From positions 1 to 64,000 of the IMG/VR virus record IMGVR_UViG_3300027895_000005: 64,000 bases of DNA, one strand, 5' to 3'. The notes beneath the pieces are model-generated. The model worked only from the letters and a program-made list of their open reading frames with translations. It did not search any database and was not told where the DNA came from. The stretch is from a virus. Below are positions 7,669 through 17,013 of this stretch, piece by piece. Position 1 is the first letter of the stretch. Every line of letters starts with the position of its first letter. The position numbers and the translations under genes are program-made.

Positions 7669-9558
7669 TCACCCCAGCAGCAACCCCGGAAACCACCAGT
7701 ACGACTGATCGAGCGGGGCAACTAGCGCTCCGCTTGTCCCGCCCGTCCACGAGTAGAGCAGCCCTTGCGGCGTCAGGAAATACCATCCGCCATATGCCGT
7801 GTTGCTGCCGTTGCCGCTCTGATACCAGTCCGCATCCATCCCGCGATAGGTTGTGTCCCACGCGCCCGTGAACTGCAAATCCAGTCCGGCAGGCGGCGTG
7901 TATCCCGCCGTCGCCAGCGCGAGGGGATTCTGCCAGAGGCTCGTGTCCATCAGAGCGACCGTCGCCGACGATTGCCCCGTAGCAGAGCCTTGTACGCCGT
8001 CCCACTGGTGCAGCGTGCCGTCAGCGAGGATGAAGTACCACCCGTAATGCGCCGTGTTCGACCCGTTGGCGCTTTGGAGCCAGTCGGCGTTGATGCCGTA
8101 CTGTACGGTGTACCAACGGCCGGTGTATTGCAGGTCAAGAGACTGTTCAACGCCAGCCAGGTAGGATGAGGCAGGCCAAGGAAATTCAACGGGTATGCTG
8201 GAAACGCCATTGGCAATCACCGTGAGGGAGTATGTTCCCGGGTTGAGTCCAGCGGGAACCATGAACTGTGTGCTGACGACCTGCGCGCCCGTGGCGACTA
8301 CACTGCTCCAGCCGTAGGTCGTCGCGAAGACCGTGTTGCCACCCGCTGACAGCGTGACCAGCGGGTAGTTGCTCGCCATCTGCGCGTCGTCGCCGTAGGA
8401 CGCCCCCTCGTTCCAGCCGTTGAGGTTCGTGCCCGCGACGGTGTACGACCCGTCCGCATCCGGCAACACGCTGGCGATGGTTGGAGCGACACCCGCAGGG
8501 GCCGCGCCTGCCTCGCTATAGACCACCAGTGAGTCAGTGATCCCGTCCGTCATGAGCACCTGACCCGTGGGCAGGAGCAGCATCCTCGCGGGGAAAGCCG
8601 GCTCGCCCGAGTAATCGCCTGGCGGCGTCGGGACGCTCGTGATGGTGTTGCTCGCAGGGTTGTACTCGAACACCTGCGAGGGCGCCGTGTATCCCGGCTG
8701 ATCGGCGATGAATAGGACATTGCCGTCTGGCAGTTCGGCCGCGGGCGCGTCGTCGGCCACATTACCACCCGGGATCGTCGGCCCCTGCGTCCAGGCGTTG
8801 CTCGCGGGGTTGTAGAGCCCTGTCTCGCCCGTCGCGCCGAGGAAGAACACCTGTCCGCTGTACAGCAGCATGGCCGGCCCGATCTCGGGTTGACTGCTGG
8901 CGAGCGCTGGCCCCTGTCCGGTCCAGGTCCACGTCCCCGACGTGGGCGAGTACACCTGTCCGTACTGCGGGTATCCCTCGACGTCGTAATCCAGCACGCC
9001 GCCGCCGGGCAGCTTCACCCACGTCTCCTCTTCGCCCGGATCGCCGCCAGCCTTGCTTCCCGTCTGGGTCCATGTGTTGCTCGCGGGCGCGTAGATCCAC
9101 GTCGTGGCATCGTGCGTGGACCCTGCCAGGACGTTGCCGTCCGGCAGGACCATCAGTTCGCCGTCGCCAAAGGAAGCCTCCGGGAATGGTGCAATGGCTG
9201 TCCAGGCGTTGCTCTGCACGTGGTAGATTTCCCCGTCCGGGGTGTTATCCCCGCCCGCGCTACTGAACTCGCCGCCGAGGAACATCACATCGCCATCGGG
9301 GAGCACAACCGAACCGTAGGAGTTCCGCGAGTTGATGCTGCTCGCCAGCGTGGACCAGACGCCGTTGACATAACTCCCATTCACGGGCGTCAGTTCGTAC
9401 CACGTCGTCGAACCGAACGCGGCGCTCTGCGCCATGACGTCGCCATTGGTCAACAGCAGCATGGTGCTGACGGCCGATGGTGGCGCATTCGCCAGCAGTG
9501 TGTAGCCAGCAAGGGCGATACGATCTTCGAGGGTTTCCAGGTTCGGTCGAGTCGTCAT
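7669..9558 (-). CDS. Kelch/galactose-oxidase-like beta-propeller protein
   Basis: A 629-residue protein. Its N-terminus MTTRPNLETLEDRIAL carries the planctomycete LExLEDR motif that opens many secreted proteins of that phylum. Residues about 15-350 hold kelch-type repeats (DGDVMFLGG, LPDGNVLAGS, LPGGGVLDYD, YSGQVFFLGA, LPDGNVLFIAD). An Ig/TIG-like domain follows (APTIASVLP to TYSLTVIANGVSS). Two copies of a roughly 75-residue C-terminal repeat end in GWYF-x-L-x-x-DGTLHQWDG and GWYFLTPQGLLYSWTGG. The start overlaps the upstream stop (ATGA) behind GGGGGAAG. It may bind host glycans as a fibre tip. The gene seems borrowed from a planctomycete host. Enzymatic oxidase activity is not supported, since copper ligands were not identified. 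Confidence 0.75.
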   Translation of the reverse strand: MTTRPNLETLEDRIALAGYTLLANAPPSAVSTMLLLTNGDVMAQSAAFGSTTWYELTPVNGSYVNGVWSTLASSINSRNSYGSVVLPDGDVMFLGGEFSSAGGDNTPDGEIYHVQSNAWTAIAPFPEASFGDGELMVLPDGNVLAGSTHDATTWIYAPASNTWTQTGSKAGGDPGEEETWVKLPGGGVLDYDVEGYPQYGQVYSPTSGTWTWTGQGPALASSQPEIGPAMLLYSGQVFFLGATGETGLYNPASNAWTQGPTIPGGNVADDAPAAELPDGNVLFIADQPGYTAPSQVFEYNPASNTITSVPTPPGDYSGEPAFPARMLLLPTGQVLMTDGITDSLVVYSEAGAAPAGVAPTIASVLPDADGSYTVAGTNLNGWNEGASYGDDAQMASNYPLVTLSAGGNTVFATTYGWSSVVATGAQVVSTQFMVPAGLNPGTYSLTVIANGVSSIPVEFPWPASSYLAGVEQSLDLQYTGRWYTVQYGINADWLQSANGSNTAHYGWYFILADGTLHQWDGVQGSATGQSSATVALMDTSLWQNPLALATAGYTPPAGLDLQFTGAWDTTYRGMDADWYQSGNGSNTAYGGWYFLTPQGLLYSWTGGTSGALVAPLDQSYWWFPGLLLG

Positions 9559-11510
9559 CGCTTCCCCCTCAGTACCTCATCATGCCGGGCGACCTTCTCC
9601 GCAATCGTCGAGTCGCTGTAGTGAACGAAGTACGCGGCGTACCGTGCATCCCCTTCGCGCTGCATGCAGTTCCACTTGCCATCCAGCCGATACGCCTGCT
9701 CGGGACGCAACCTCACGTTGAAGTGGGTCTGTTCCGCCCACGGGCACGTCAAGATCGTCTCCGGCGGCCGGAACAAATCGGCGTGCTTCCTTGACACCAC
9801 CATGACGCCGGCGTTGAAGTACTCCTGACGGCACTCGCGCGACAGGCCAAGCTGCTCGAACGCTTGATCCCACACCGCCCGGAGGCTGTGCAGGCCGTGA
9901 TTCTCCACCTCGTTGAACGCGCCGACCCTGTCTTCGGGAACCACCCGGAAGATATCCGGAGCCGCGTCGCTCACCCAAATGTCACCGTCCAGCCAGCAGA
10001 CGCGCTCGTATTGCTCGAGCCTCTTCGCAAACTGCCATTTGCCATATAGTTCTGGCGTGCCGTCATGCTCGAGCGTGAGGTAGTCCGCCCCGATGCGCTC
10101 AGCGTACCGCCGGTGCGACGGACCGAAGATGGGTTCCAGTTCCGCGTACGCGCCCCAGAACGCGCTGACGACGGCGCGGCGCATGAAGGTCTGCTGCTGC
10201 TCGACAACGTGAGCCACCTCTTCCGGGGTAATCATGTCCATGCAGCGAGGAACGGTGTCCTGTCCCTGTTGCGCGATCGGGAATCGGCACAGGCTCTTGT
10301 TCTTTTCCGTGTCGCCGTCGGGCAGGGTGACCACACGCTTCTTCCAGCAGCAGCTTTTCCCGGCCTCGAAGCACGGCAGCATCCCCGCCTTGCTGAGGTA
10401 GATGCTGCGCGGGTAAGCAAGCCAGCCCAGGGGGAACAACCCGCTCGTGAGCACTACAGAGGGCAGGTCCAGCGCCGCCATGACGTGGTTCAAAAACGAT
10501 TCAGGTCCCACAGCACCGCGTGCGTGGTACGCCAGCAAGATCAGGTCGCGCGTGTTCTCCGTCTTGCCTCGGTAGTCGATCACGCCGTCAAGCGGTCGGT
10601 GGTTGTGCTCGCTCCTGCCCACCTGCACGAACTGCACCCGCCCGCGCAGCAGGTCCACCAGCGCCTGGTAGTTGTGGTTTCCCCAGCCTTTCGTGGTGTA
10701 GTCGCTCTTCACCCCGGGGTTGACCAGCCAGTACGCCCCCTTAATGACCGGCGGTCGCTCGCGCTCCTCCTGGGAGAGGTACAGGGCAGGCCGATTCACC
10801 TGGCACTCCAGCGGTCGTGGCAGTCCAAGCGCCTGACCGAGGTGCCGCGTGAACGATTCAAGGTAGTGGATCGGCCGGCTGTCGCACTCGTGAACGAGCG
10901 GATGACGCATCTCGATTATGCGTCCCCCAATGTCACCCTCAACGTGGGGGTTGTGGGCGAAGATCGCCGCCGCGTCCGTCCCGCTGACGCTGATCCTGTA
11001 GCGCCCGGGATAGGACCGCACCAGCGATTCGATGGCAGCGCTGGCGGTCAGGGTGTCGCCGGGAGACTCCGGGAAATGGATGTGGATACGCTCGCGGGCG
11101 TCCGTCTTCACCTCCACGCGCAGTCCGTAGTCCGGGCATGCCGCACAGCACTGGATCGCGTCCACGGCGTACTGTGCGATGGTGCATTTGCCGTGACGGG
11201 CGCAGCCGAACACCTTGAGCCGGGTCTTTGGTCCGCATCGGCAGGGGACCAGTTCACCAGTGTCGGCGCCGAGATGGATGCAGGGGGCGGTGCGGTTGGC
11301 GGTTGGGGCGGGCGCGTGCTGTTTCGGCCGCAAGTGCAGCGGCACATCCGCCATCGTCTTGCCTGCCTGCGCCAGCCAGCGCTCGCGGTAGGCGGCGCAA
11401 TCTGTCGGGGTCAGACCATCAGCCGTCTCAAACCAGATCTCCAGCCGGCGCGGGGTCAGAGGGATCCCGAGCAGATCGGCGAGTTCGGCGTGTGGGTGGG
11501 TCGATGTCAT
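9555..11510 (-). CDS. Bifunctional glycosyltransferase: GT9-like plus a DxD-type transferase
   Basis: A 651-residue fusion. Residues about 55-130 contain a Cys cluster (CIHLG, CRCGPKTRLKVFGCARHGKC, CCAACPDYG) typical of a small Zn/Fe-binding insert. Residues about 140-400 resemble ADP-heptose:LPS heptosyltransferases of family GT9 (RIHIHFPESPGD, YWLVNPGVKSDYTTKGW, DLILLAYHARGAVGPESFLNHVMAAL). Residues about 440-640 look like a second nucleotide-sugar transferase, with AVVSAFWGAYAEL, then YERVCWLDGDIWVSDAAPD holding the DxD-type motif, and a late Asn-rich PWAEQTHFNVRL. It may glycosylate virion fibres or host surface sugars. It overlaps the kelch gene by four bases. Confidence 0.75.
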   Translation of the reverse strand: MTSTHPHAELADLLGIPLTPRRLEIWFETADGLTPTDCAAYRERWLAQAGKTMADVPLHLRPKQHAPAPTANRTAPCIHLGADTGELVPCRCGPKTRLKVFGCARHGKCTIAQYAVDAIQCCAACPDYGLRVEVKTDARERIHIHFPESPGDTLTASAAIESLVRSYPGRYRISVSGTDAAAIFAHNPHVEGDIGGRIIEMRHPLVHECDSRPIHYLESFTRHLGQALGLPRPLECQVNRPALYLSQEERERPPVIKGAYWLVNPGVKSDYTTKGWGNHNYQALVDLLRGRVQFVQVGRSEHNHRPLDGVIDYRGKTENTRDLILLAYHARGAVGPESFLNHVMAALDLPSVVLTSGLFPLGWLAYPRSIYLSKAGMLPCFEAGKSCCWKKRVVTLPDGDTEKNKSLCRFPIAQQGQDTVPRCMDMITPEEVAHVVEQQQTFMRRAVVSAFWGAYAELEPIFGPSHRRYAERIGADYLTLEHDGTPELYGKWQFAKRLEQYERVCWLDGDIWVSDAAPDIFRVVPEDRVGAFNEVENHGLHSLRAVWDQAFEQLGLSRECRQEYFNAGVMVVSRKHADLFRPPETILTCPWAEQTHFNVRLRPEQAYRLDGKWNCMQREGDARYAAYFVHYSDSTIAEKVARHDEVLRGKR

Positions 11511-11538
11511 GGCTTACGCTTTTGCAAACAGTGGATGC

Positions 11539-11832
11539 TTACACGAAATCGATTTCGAGTCCCAGCGCCTTGGCGATCTTCCTGACCGCTTCACGCTTCT
11601 CTTCCAGTTCGCAATCCGGCTCATTGTGCCGCTTGTCGTATTCGCGGGCGCGTTCCAACAATCGCCGGAATTCCTCTATCTCGGCTGGCGAGATAAACGG
11701 AACAGGGACAGGTTCTTGCGGCGGCAGAGGATAGTACGGATAAGGAATGACCGGGAACGGCACTATCGGAATGGGGATAAGCGGACCCCACTTATCGCGG
11801 TAGTGGTCCATTACCATCGACACTACACACAT
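11539..11832 (-). CDS. Small hypothetical protein with Pro-rich N-terminus and helix
   Basis: A 97-residue protein. ATG 11832 is preferred because AAGGAGAGGAGAG precedes it; the frame extends upstream only over the tail gene. Residues 10-45 are a proline ladder (IPIPIVPFPVIPYPYYPLPP). The C-terminal half is an acidic/basic helix (EIEEFRRLLERAREYDKRH and REAVRKIAKALGLE). There are no known motifs. It lies between the glycosyltransferase and the large tail gene. Confidence 0.65.
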   Translation of the reverse strand: MCVVSMVMDHYRDKWGPLIPIPIVPFPVIPYPYYPLPPQEPVPVPFISPAEIEEFRRLLERAREYDKRHNEPDCELEEKREAVRKIAKALGLEIDFV

Positions 11833-11855
11833 AAACTCTCCTCTCCTTTCTTGGC

Positions 11856-14800
11856 TCACCCCGTAACCGTGATAATGGTGGCGTCGGGCAGGTCCATGAA
11901 GCCGAACCCCGGACCTTTTGCCAGGCTGGCGATGACGCTGGCGGGAAACTGAAACTCCAGGGAGCTGCAAACCGGGACAAGGACCGCCGTGCCCGGGTTC
12001 CGCCCGTCAGACGTTTCCCACACCGAACCGACGCATTCGATCTTGGGACTGAAACTCAACCCCTCGCCGCACACGCTGAGTACGCTGCTGTTGATCCAGC
12101 CGCCGTTGGGGTTGGTCGGATCATAGTAGAGGGGGATGGTCTCGGAGCACGCGCCTGAAGCAAAACTCAGGTAAACCGTCTTCGGCAACAGCACGCCTGG
12201 ACAGCAAGGGGAAGAGAAACCCCCCGGCACGGTCGGCGGGCAATTCGCCATGCCCGATTGCGTGATGCTGATTGTCACTGGCGACGTGCAACCACATGTG
12301 CCGGAAGCGATCGTGTAACACAGCGAGAGAGCACCCGGGGCGCAGTTCACGACGCCCGTCAACGGAATGGACGTCCCGTTCCAGTCGAGCGTGAACGTCG
12401 CAGGGTTCAGCGAGATCGCCGACGTCGTGCAGGTCCCGACTGATTGTCCCGCCGTCAGGTAGTAGAGCGATGCGCCCGAGTTCCAGGTCAAGCTATAGTT
12501 TCCGGTGCAAGATCCGCCATTGTCATCGGCCGATAGATACAGCACGGGGGGCAGCGTCTGACCGGCGCATGGCCCGCTCGTGATGGTCGCCGGCGAGCAC
12601 GTCCCCGGGCAGTTCAAAGGCTGGAGCGTGACCGTCATCGGGCCGGCCGTCGATGGGGTCGATCCAGGCGACGACGTCGGGCCGTAGCAGAAGGGGATGA
12701 CAGTCGCGGTCGAGGGGAAATAGGCCGTCCCTGGACTGCTGGCCCCGGCGTCGTAGTTGAGCGTGAGGTTGTCGCAGCAGTTGAGCGTCCCCGACCCGGT
12801 CGCGGTGTACGTCGCCTCCAGCGAGGTCACAAAAGGTCCCTGCCCAGGCCCCAGGGGAGGTAGGATCACGTTGACGGCAAGCGCGAGCGTTGCGCTCCAG
12901 TTGCCCCCGCTCTCGCTGATGGCGAAGCCCGCTTCCATCTCGCACACGCCGGAGTTGCAGGTCCCTCCCGTTCCGCTGTACCCGCAACCAGTCGTGTTCA
13001 GCCCCATTCCGACAGGCGTTCCGGGAACTCCGTTCATGGCCTGGAGCGTCCAGCTCGCCGCCGGGTTGGCCGTGCAGCCGTTGCATGTGCCGCCGCCTCC
13101 ACCCGTCAGGGCTGGCGTCGTCAAGGTCAGCGTGTTCGTACAGGCGCAATCCCACGCCCCGCCCGTGTACTGCACCACGAGGCTGTTGAACGTCCCCGTG
13201 AGCACTCCTGTTGCCGCATTCAGCGACCAGATACCCGTGGAGTCGGTGTATGTACACCCGCTGCTGTAGTTCAGCACGAAGCTGCCGTTGAAGATGGCAT
13301 ACGCCCCGGAAAAACCCGTCAGCGCAAACCCGTACTGGCTCGGCATCCCGCCCGGGCACGTGCTGCAACCCGTGGGACACCCTGGACCCCCTCCGCTGCT
13401 GCTGCTGACGCCCGGACAACAGCCCGTGCAGCCTGTAAACGTGGTCTGCGTCTGCGCCGGACCACCGCCGGCGATGAGCTGGCCCGTCGAATTGAACAGC
13501 AGCGTCTGGGGGACGCCGTAGGGAGGAGCACAGGTAACGCTCGCGAGAATGGTCACCGAAGGGATAACGGGTGAGATCAACCCGTTGACGAAGGTCAGGG
13601 TGAGCACCGATGGAACGGACACCCCCGTCGCGCACGAGTAGCCGGAGATCACGGTGTAAGAGCCGGTGTAGGGTCCGCTGCCGTCGCCGGCTTGCGCAGC
13701 GCCGTTTGTGAAGGTGATCGCGCTGGGTACGACGGTAAGCGTCGTGCCGTTGCAGACAACGCTGAGAACCACCGGGATCTGGAGAGTGGCACCCGTGCAG
13801 CAGGAGGGGGGTGGGGGCGGGGTTGGCGGCGTCACGCTCGCCTGGGGGACTTCGGGCGGGTGGTCCAGCCACGGGCCACGCTGTACTCGTACCACAACCC
13901 GGGCGTCATCGGTGATGTACTCCACCAACTCGGCCACGCCGTCCATCTGCCACGCGACGGCCCCCGAATACATCGCATCGACGCCGTAGGCTTGCCAGGT
14001 GTACCAGTCGGCCGCCCACTGCGCGGCCAGGGCGCTGTCGGTCGTACTCTGTGCGCTGATGAGGTTCTTGGTCCCGGGGAACCCCGTCACCCCCGCGAGA
14101 ACCGGCACGGTCAGAGCTGCGCTTGAAAGCGACGTGGTGACGGATGCCTCGCCCGACGTGCCCTGACCGAACACCACGGTCACGCTCTGGGGCATGGCGC
14201 GTGTGAGGTCGGTCAGCGATCCCGCTCCCAGGTCGAACACGTCGCCCGCGAGGCGTGCGGCGCGTGCCAGGTTCGCGGTGAAGCGCGTTGCTCCCGTACT
14301 GGCGTTCAGCGCCTCCACCGTGCCGTCGAGTTGACAGACGATCCGCTGACCGCACAACCAGGCGATCGAGTCAAGGAGCAACGGAAGGGAGGTTGACGGC
14401 GCTGTAAGGTCCGAAGGCGGCGTGCCGTAGTTGCTATTGACCGCGTCGCCGCCGATGGTGATGCCGAGGGCGTCGGCGATGGCCGTGTAGAGGTCCGCCC
14501 ATGTGCTCCCGGTCAGTCCCAGCGAGTAGTTGAACCACAACGCGAAACGCTGATCCACCAGCGTCAGCAGGTACAGGCCGCTCGGCGATGCGCTGCTCTG
14601 CGTCGGCGTGATCGCCCGATACAGCGGCCGGGCGGGCAGCATCGCCATGTTCTTCGCGGTGACGATGTTCTGGCCGTCGTTGATGACCAGATCGCCGACG
14701 CCGTTATTTCCTGGGACGCTCAGGTAGGTGCGGATGAGAGCGAGTTGCTGCTCGCTGGCGGCGTAGTGCCCCACCGCGAAGCGGGACGCGTCCGCCGGCC

Positions 14801-14963
14801 AGTGAAGCGAGCCGATGCGGGGTTGCTGACGGGGGAGAGCGCCGCGGAAACCAGAGAAGGCAAGAGCCGAGCCGGGATATGTGCGAGAAGCGAACTCCCA
14901 GATAAACCTGTAATCGAGGTCGATCTGGAGTTCCGCGACCTGCTCGCGCGAGAGAACGGTCAA
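11856..14963 (-). CDS. Large tail-tip/hub-like protein with Cys-rich C-terminal repeats
   Basis: A 1,035-residue protein. The first 380 residues look like a tail hub domain (LDYRFIWEFASRTYPGSALAF, LWFNYSLGLTGSTWADLYTAIADALG, ELVEYITDDARVVVRVQ). From about 385 on come poly-Pro linkers and many short Gly/Ser/Thr repeats rich in paired Cys (CCTGATL, CTGCCPGVSSSSGGG, CPTGCSTCPGG, CNGCTANPAAS, CCPGVLL), like a disulfide-stiffened fibre. No ATG lies near the beginning. TTG 14963 is listed, while CTG 14987 sits nine bases after GGAG and may be the true start. It is probably the receptor-contacting tip, by position and composition. Confidence 0.65.
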   Translation of the reverse strand: MTVLSREQVAELQIDLDYRFIWEFASRTYPGSALAFSGFRGALPRQQPRIGSLHWPADASRFAVGHYAASEQQLALIRTYLSVPGNNGVGDLVINDGQNIVTAKNMAMLPARPLYRAITPTQSSASPSGLYLLTLVDQRFALWFNYSLGLTGSTWADLYTAIADALGITIGGDAVNSNYGTPPSDLTAPSTSLPLLLDSIAWLCGQRIVCQLDGTVEALNASTGATRFTANLARAARLAGDVFDLGAGSLTDLTRAMPQSVTVVFGQGTSGEASVTTSLSSAALTVPVLAGVTGFPGTKNLISAQSTTDSALAAQWAADWYTWQAYGVDAMYSGAVAWQMDGVAELVEYITDDARVVVRVQRGPWLDHPPEVPQASVTPPTPPPPPSCCTGATLQIPVVLSVVCNGTTLTVVPSAITFTNGAAQAGDGSGPYTGSYTVISGYSCATGVSVPSVLTLTFVNGLISPVIPSVTILASVTCAPPYGVPQTLLFNSTGQLIAGGGPAQTQTTFTGCTGCCPGVSSSSGGGPGCPTGCSTCPGGMPSQYGFALTGFSGAYAIFNGSFVLNYSSGCTYTDSTGIWSLNAATGVLTGTFNSLVVQYTGGAWDCACTNTLTLTTPALTGGGGGTCNGCTANPAASWTLQAMNGVPGTPVGMGLNTTGCGYSGTGGTCNSGVCEMEAGFAISESGGNWSATLALAVNVILPPLGPGQGPFVTSLEATYTATGSGTLNCCDNLTLNYDAGASSPGTAYFPSTATVIPFCYGPTSSPGSTPSTAGPMTVTLQPLNCPGTCSPATITSGPCAGQTLPPVLYLSADDNGGSCTGNYSLTWNSGASLYYLTAGQSVGTCTTSAISLNPATFTLDWNGTSIPLTGVVNCAPGALSLCYTIASGTCGCTSPVTISITQSGMANCPPTVPGGFSSPCCPGVLLPKTVYLSFASGACSETIPLYYDPTNPNGGWINSSVLSVCGEGLSFSPKIECVGSVWETSDGRNPGTAVLVPVCSSLEFQFPASVIASLAKGPGFGFMDLPDATIITVTG

Positions 14964-15001
14964 CAGACTGCCGCAGTAGTTAAACAGAGTCGCCTACTCC
15001 A

Positions 15002-15523
15002 CTACTGAATGCTCTGGTCGAGGTTCCGCTCGTACTCCACCGTCGCCGTGAAGTGTGAGCAAACCCAGTTGGGGTCGTCGCGCATCTTCTCCGCGCTGGT
15101 CGGTCCCTTCACGAAGACCGGGAAGGAGAGAATGTTGCCGAGTGCGTCCTGCGCCGCCCAGATTTGCAGCGCATTGGCGACCTGATCTTCCAGGGCGAAG
15201 TGGCCCAGCGATGCGTCCGTCAGGCGTATGGCGTCCTGGTCGGCCGGATCGAGGTAGACGCGCGTCCGGCAGTAGACGTAGATTTGCCGCTTGCGGCGGT
15301 CGTCCACGCGGCCGGAGCCTTCCAGCATGCCCTCCTCTTCGTCTTCGCCCATTGGGCGAATAAGTATGTCTTGATCCCCCTGGTATCGGGGAACGGTCTC
15401 TCCGTCCTCGGCAACGATCATGATGCGCGACTGGTCAAGGTTGGTGGACTTGACGAGTTGTGCTTGCATGAGAAGCACGATCGGGCCGATGTTGGCGCGG
15501 AGGAAGGCGGCGGGAGCCGGCAT
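15002..15523 (-). CDS. Putative tail completion/terminator protein
   Basis: A 173-residue protein starting MPAPAAFLRANIGPIVLLMQ behind AAGGAG. It is acidic, with DEEEGMLEGSGRVDDRRKRQ in the centre and strands QIYVYCRTRVYLD and SHFTATVEYERNL. The size and mixed alpha/beta pattern fit a tail terminator or joining protein, as in lambda gpU or Mu-like completion genes. That is inference from position between two large tail genes. No conserved motif was seen. Confidence 0.6.
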   Translation of the reverse strand: MPAPAAFLRANIGPIVLLMQAQLVKSTNLDQSRIMIVAEDGETVPRYQGDQDILIRPMGEDEEEGMLEGSGRVDDRRKRQIYVYCRTRVYLDPADQDAIRLTDASLGHFALEDQVANALQIWAAQDALGNILSFPVFVKGPTSAEKMRDDPNWVCSHFTATVEYERNLDQSIQ

Positions 15524-15538
15524 GGAGGGCTCCTTGGA

Positions 15539-16954
15539 TCAAGCCACAAGGGAGTCAGCGATCGTCGGAGAACCGCTGTACGGGAATTGCAACCCAAGCA
15601 GCCGCAACCCAAAGAACCGCTCCAGCCAGATGGCGAGCAGTCCGGGAGTGTTGCTCAGGGCGATCGTCCAGGCGTCGTTCCTGACCACGTTTGTGCTGCC
15701 CGCAAACGCCGCCACAGTCGGCCCGCCCACGTAGGTTGGTTGCGCCGGCCGCATCGCCAGATCGTCGATGTAGATGATCTTCGTGCTGGTCAGGGCGGTC
15801 GTCAGGCTCAGTTGCAGACGCACGATTGCCGGCAACGCTGTTGGGGTGGCGAAGGTTCCGTTGTGGGCCACATAACTGGTGGTGACGCCTGAGAGGGTGA
15901 CGGAGAAGTCGCACGGGTTACCGGCGTCGTTGTTGATGACCGTGTTGGTGTCATCCGTGAGCGCCACGCGCAAAACGCCCGCTGATGGGGCACTTGGGGT
16001 CTTGAGGAACATGTTCACGGTGTACAGGGTGGACGGCAGGATCTTGTAGGGCGTTCCGCCGGCGCCGCTGGTGACCGAGTGCGGCGTGTTGAATTGCTGG
16101 TACAGCGTGCTCAGGGTGGAACCGTCGCCCAGCAATTCCAGGCAGTTCGTTCCCGTGTAGGCGTTGCCCGAACCGCCAGCCGTTATGTCGGTCCCAGCCA
16201 CCCCCGTGGAGATCACGAAATCCTGGGGGTAATTGGCCGTGAATGTCTCCATGTCGCCGTTGAACAAAACGGTGTTTCCCGCGTTGTTCAGTTGCGAATC
16301 GGCGATGTTGATTGCGGTAACGCTGCCCGAACCGGCTGGCCACGCATACGACCAGATATTCGGCGCTGCCGCCGCGCCGACGATGGACAGTGGCTCCTGT
16401 CGCGCCACGGCCCCGCTGTTCTGGTCGAGGGTTGCCGTTGCGCGAAACGTCTCGGCGAAGGGCGTCTGGATCGTGTCGCCACGCTTGTTGAGCAGCCCGA
16501 AGACGATGACAGGGTTGCCGGTCGCGAGAACGGCAGTTTGCGCCCCGACCGAGACGGAACTGGCGTTGATGCTGTCGGAACTGAGGCGCATCTGCCGAAT
16601 CAGTTCCGTGACGCAATTGGTGAGCGTTGGGCTTTGCAGCGAGGCGTCGAGCTGGACCTGCTGGTTGAAGACACTGACGGCAAGAGCGGCCAGTTGCGTA
16701 AGGAATCCGGTCTGAGAAACAGACCAGGCGTTGATTTGCGGCCATGTCCCTGACGCGGAGTTGTACGTGGAAGTGAGAACCGGGTTGTAGTTCGCATCGG
16801 TCTGGAGGGTCTGACCGCGCGTCTGCCAGGATGCGCCACTCAAAACGCGAGCAGTCGCCGTTCCGCCAAGTAGGGCCTCGATGTCGGCAGCGCCGCCCGC
16901 GATGTGCGCGACCCTGGGGAATATGCCGCCATTCCCATTCAGCAGCACAGTCAT
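15539..16954 (-). CDS. Structural tail/baseplate protein with carbohydrate-binding-like domain
   Basis: A 471-residue protein beginning MTVLLNGNGGIFPRVAHIAGG. The N-terminal third (to about 190) is helical (NQQVQLDASLQSPTLTNCVTELIRQM), as in phage proteins that count fibres or needles. The middle, residues about 215-420, reads like a jelly-roll carbohydrate-binding module (NGDMETFTANYPQDF, TNCLELLGDGST, TLYTVNMFLKTP, RLQLSLTTALTSTKIIYIDD). ATG 16954 is used because GGAGGGT, half of a 32-base palindrome, precedes it. Host-surface binding is plausible but unproven. Confidence 0.65.
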   Translation of the reverse strand: MTVLLNGNGGIFPRVAHIAGGAADIEALLGGTATARVLSGASWQTRGQTLQTDANYNPVLTSTYNSASGTWPQINAWSVSQTGFLTQLAALAVSVFNQQVQLDASLQSPTLTNCVTELIRQMRLSSDSINASSVSVGAQTAVLATGNPVIVFGLLNKRGDTIQTPFAETFRATATLDQNSGAVARQEPLSIVGAAAAPNIWSYAWPAGSGSVTAINIADSQLNNAGNTVLFNGDMETFTANYPQDFVISTGVAGTDITAGGSGNAYTGTNCLELLGDGSTLSTLYQQFNTPHSVTSGAGGTPYKILPSTLYTVNMFLKTPSAPSAGVLRVALTDDTNTVINNDAGNPCDFSVTLSGVTTSYVAHNGTFATPTALPAIVRLQLSLTTALTSTKIIYIDDLAMRPAQPTYVGGPTVAAFAGSTNVVRNDAWTIALSNTPGLLAIWLERFFGLRLLGLQFPYSGSPTIADSLVA

Positions 16955-16960
16955 GGAAAA

Positions 16961-16992
16961 ACCCTCCAGCACGATTAATCGTGCTGGAGGGT
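16961..16992. terminator. Perfect 32-base palindrome between tail gene and homing endonuclease
   Basis: A 16-base arm (ACCCTCCAGCACGATT) is followed directly by its exact reverse complement. On the minus strand it can fold into a long hairpin after the endonuclease gene. Its distal arm also carries the GGAGGGT ribosome site of the 15539-16954 gene. No T-run follows, so it may act as a translational gate or a weak terminator rather than a classic terminator. It could also be a relic of the mobile element's insertion. Confidence 0.7.
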
Positions 16993-17013
16993 AAGCGGAA
17001 GAGGATCGGAAGG

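Noticed and set aside
10065-11585. 506-codon plus-strand open frame opposite the glycosyltransferase
   Set aside because: GC-rich antisense shadow. The minus frame has recognisable transferase motifs.
12523-13872. 449-codon minus-strand frame inside the tail-tip gene
   Set aside because: Arg/His-rich and out of frame with the protein that has repeated Cys pairs and tail-like structure.
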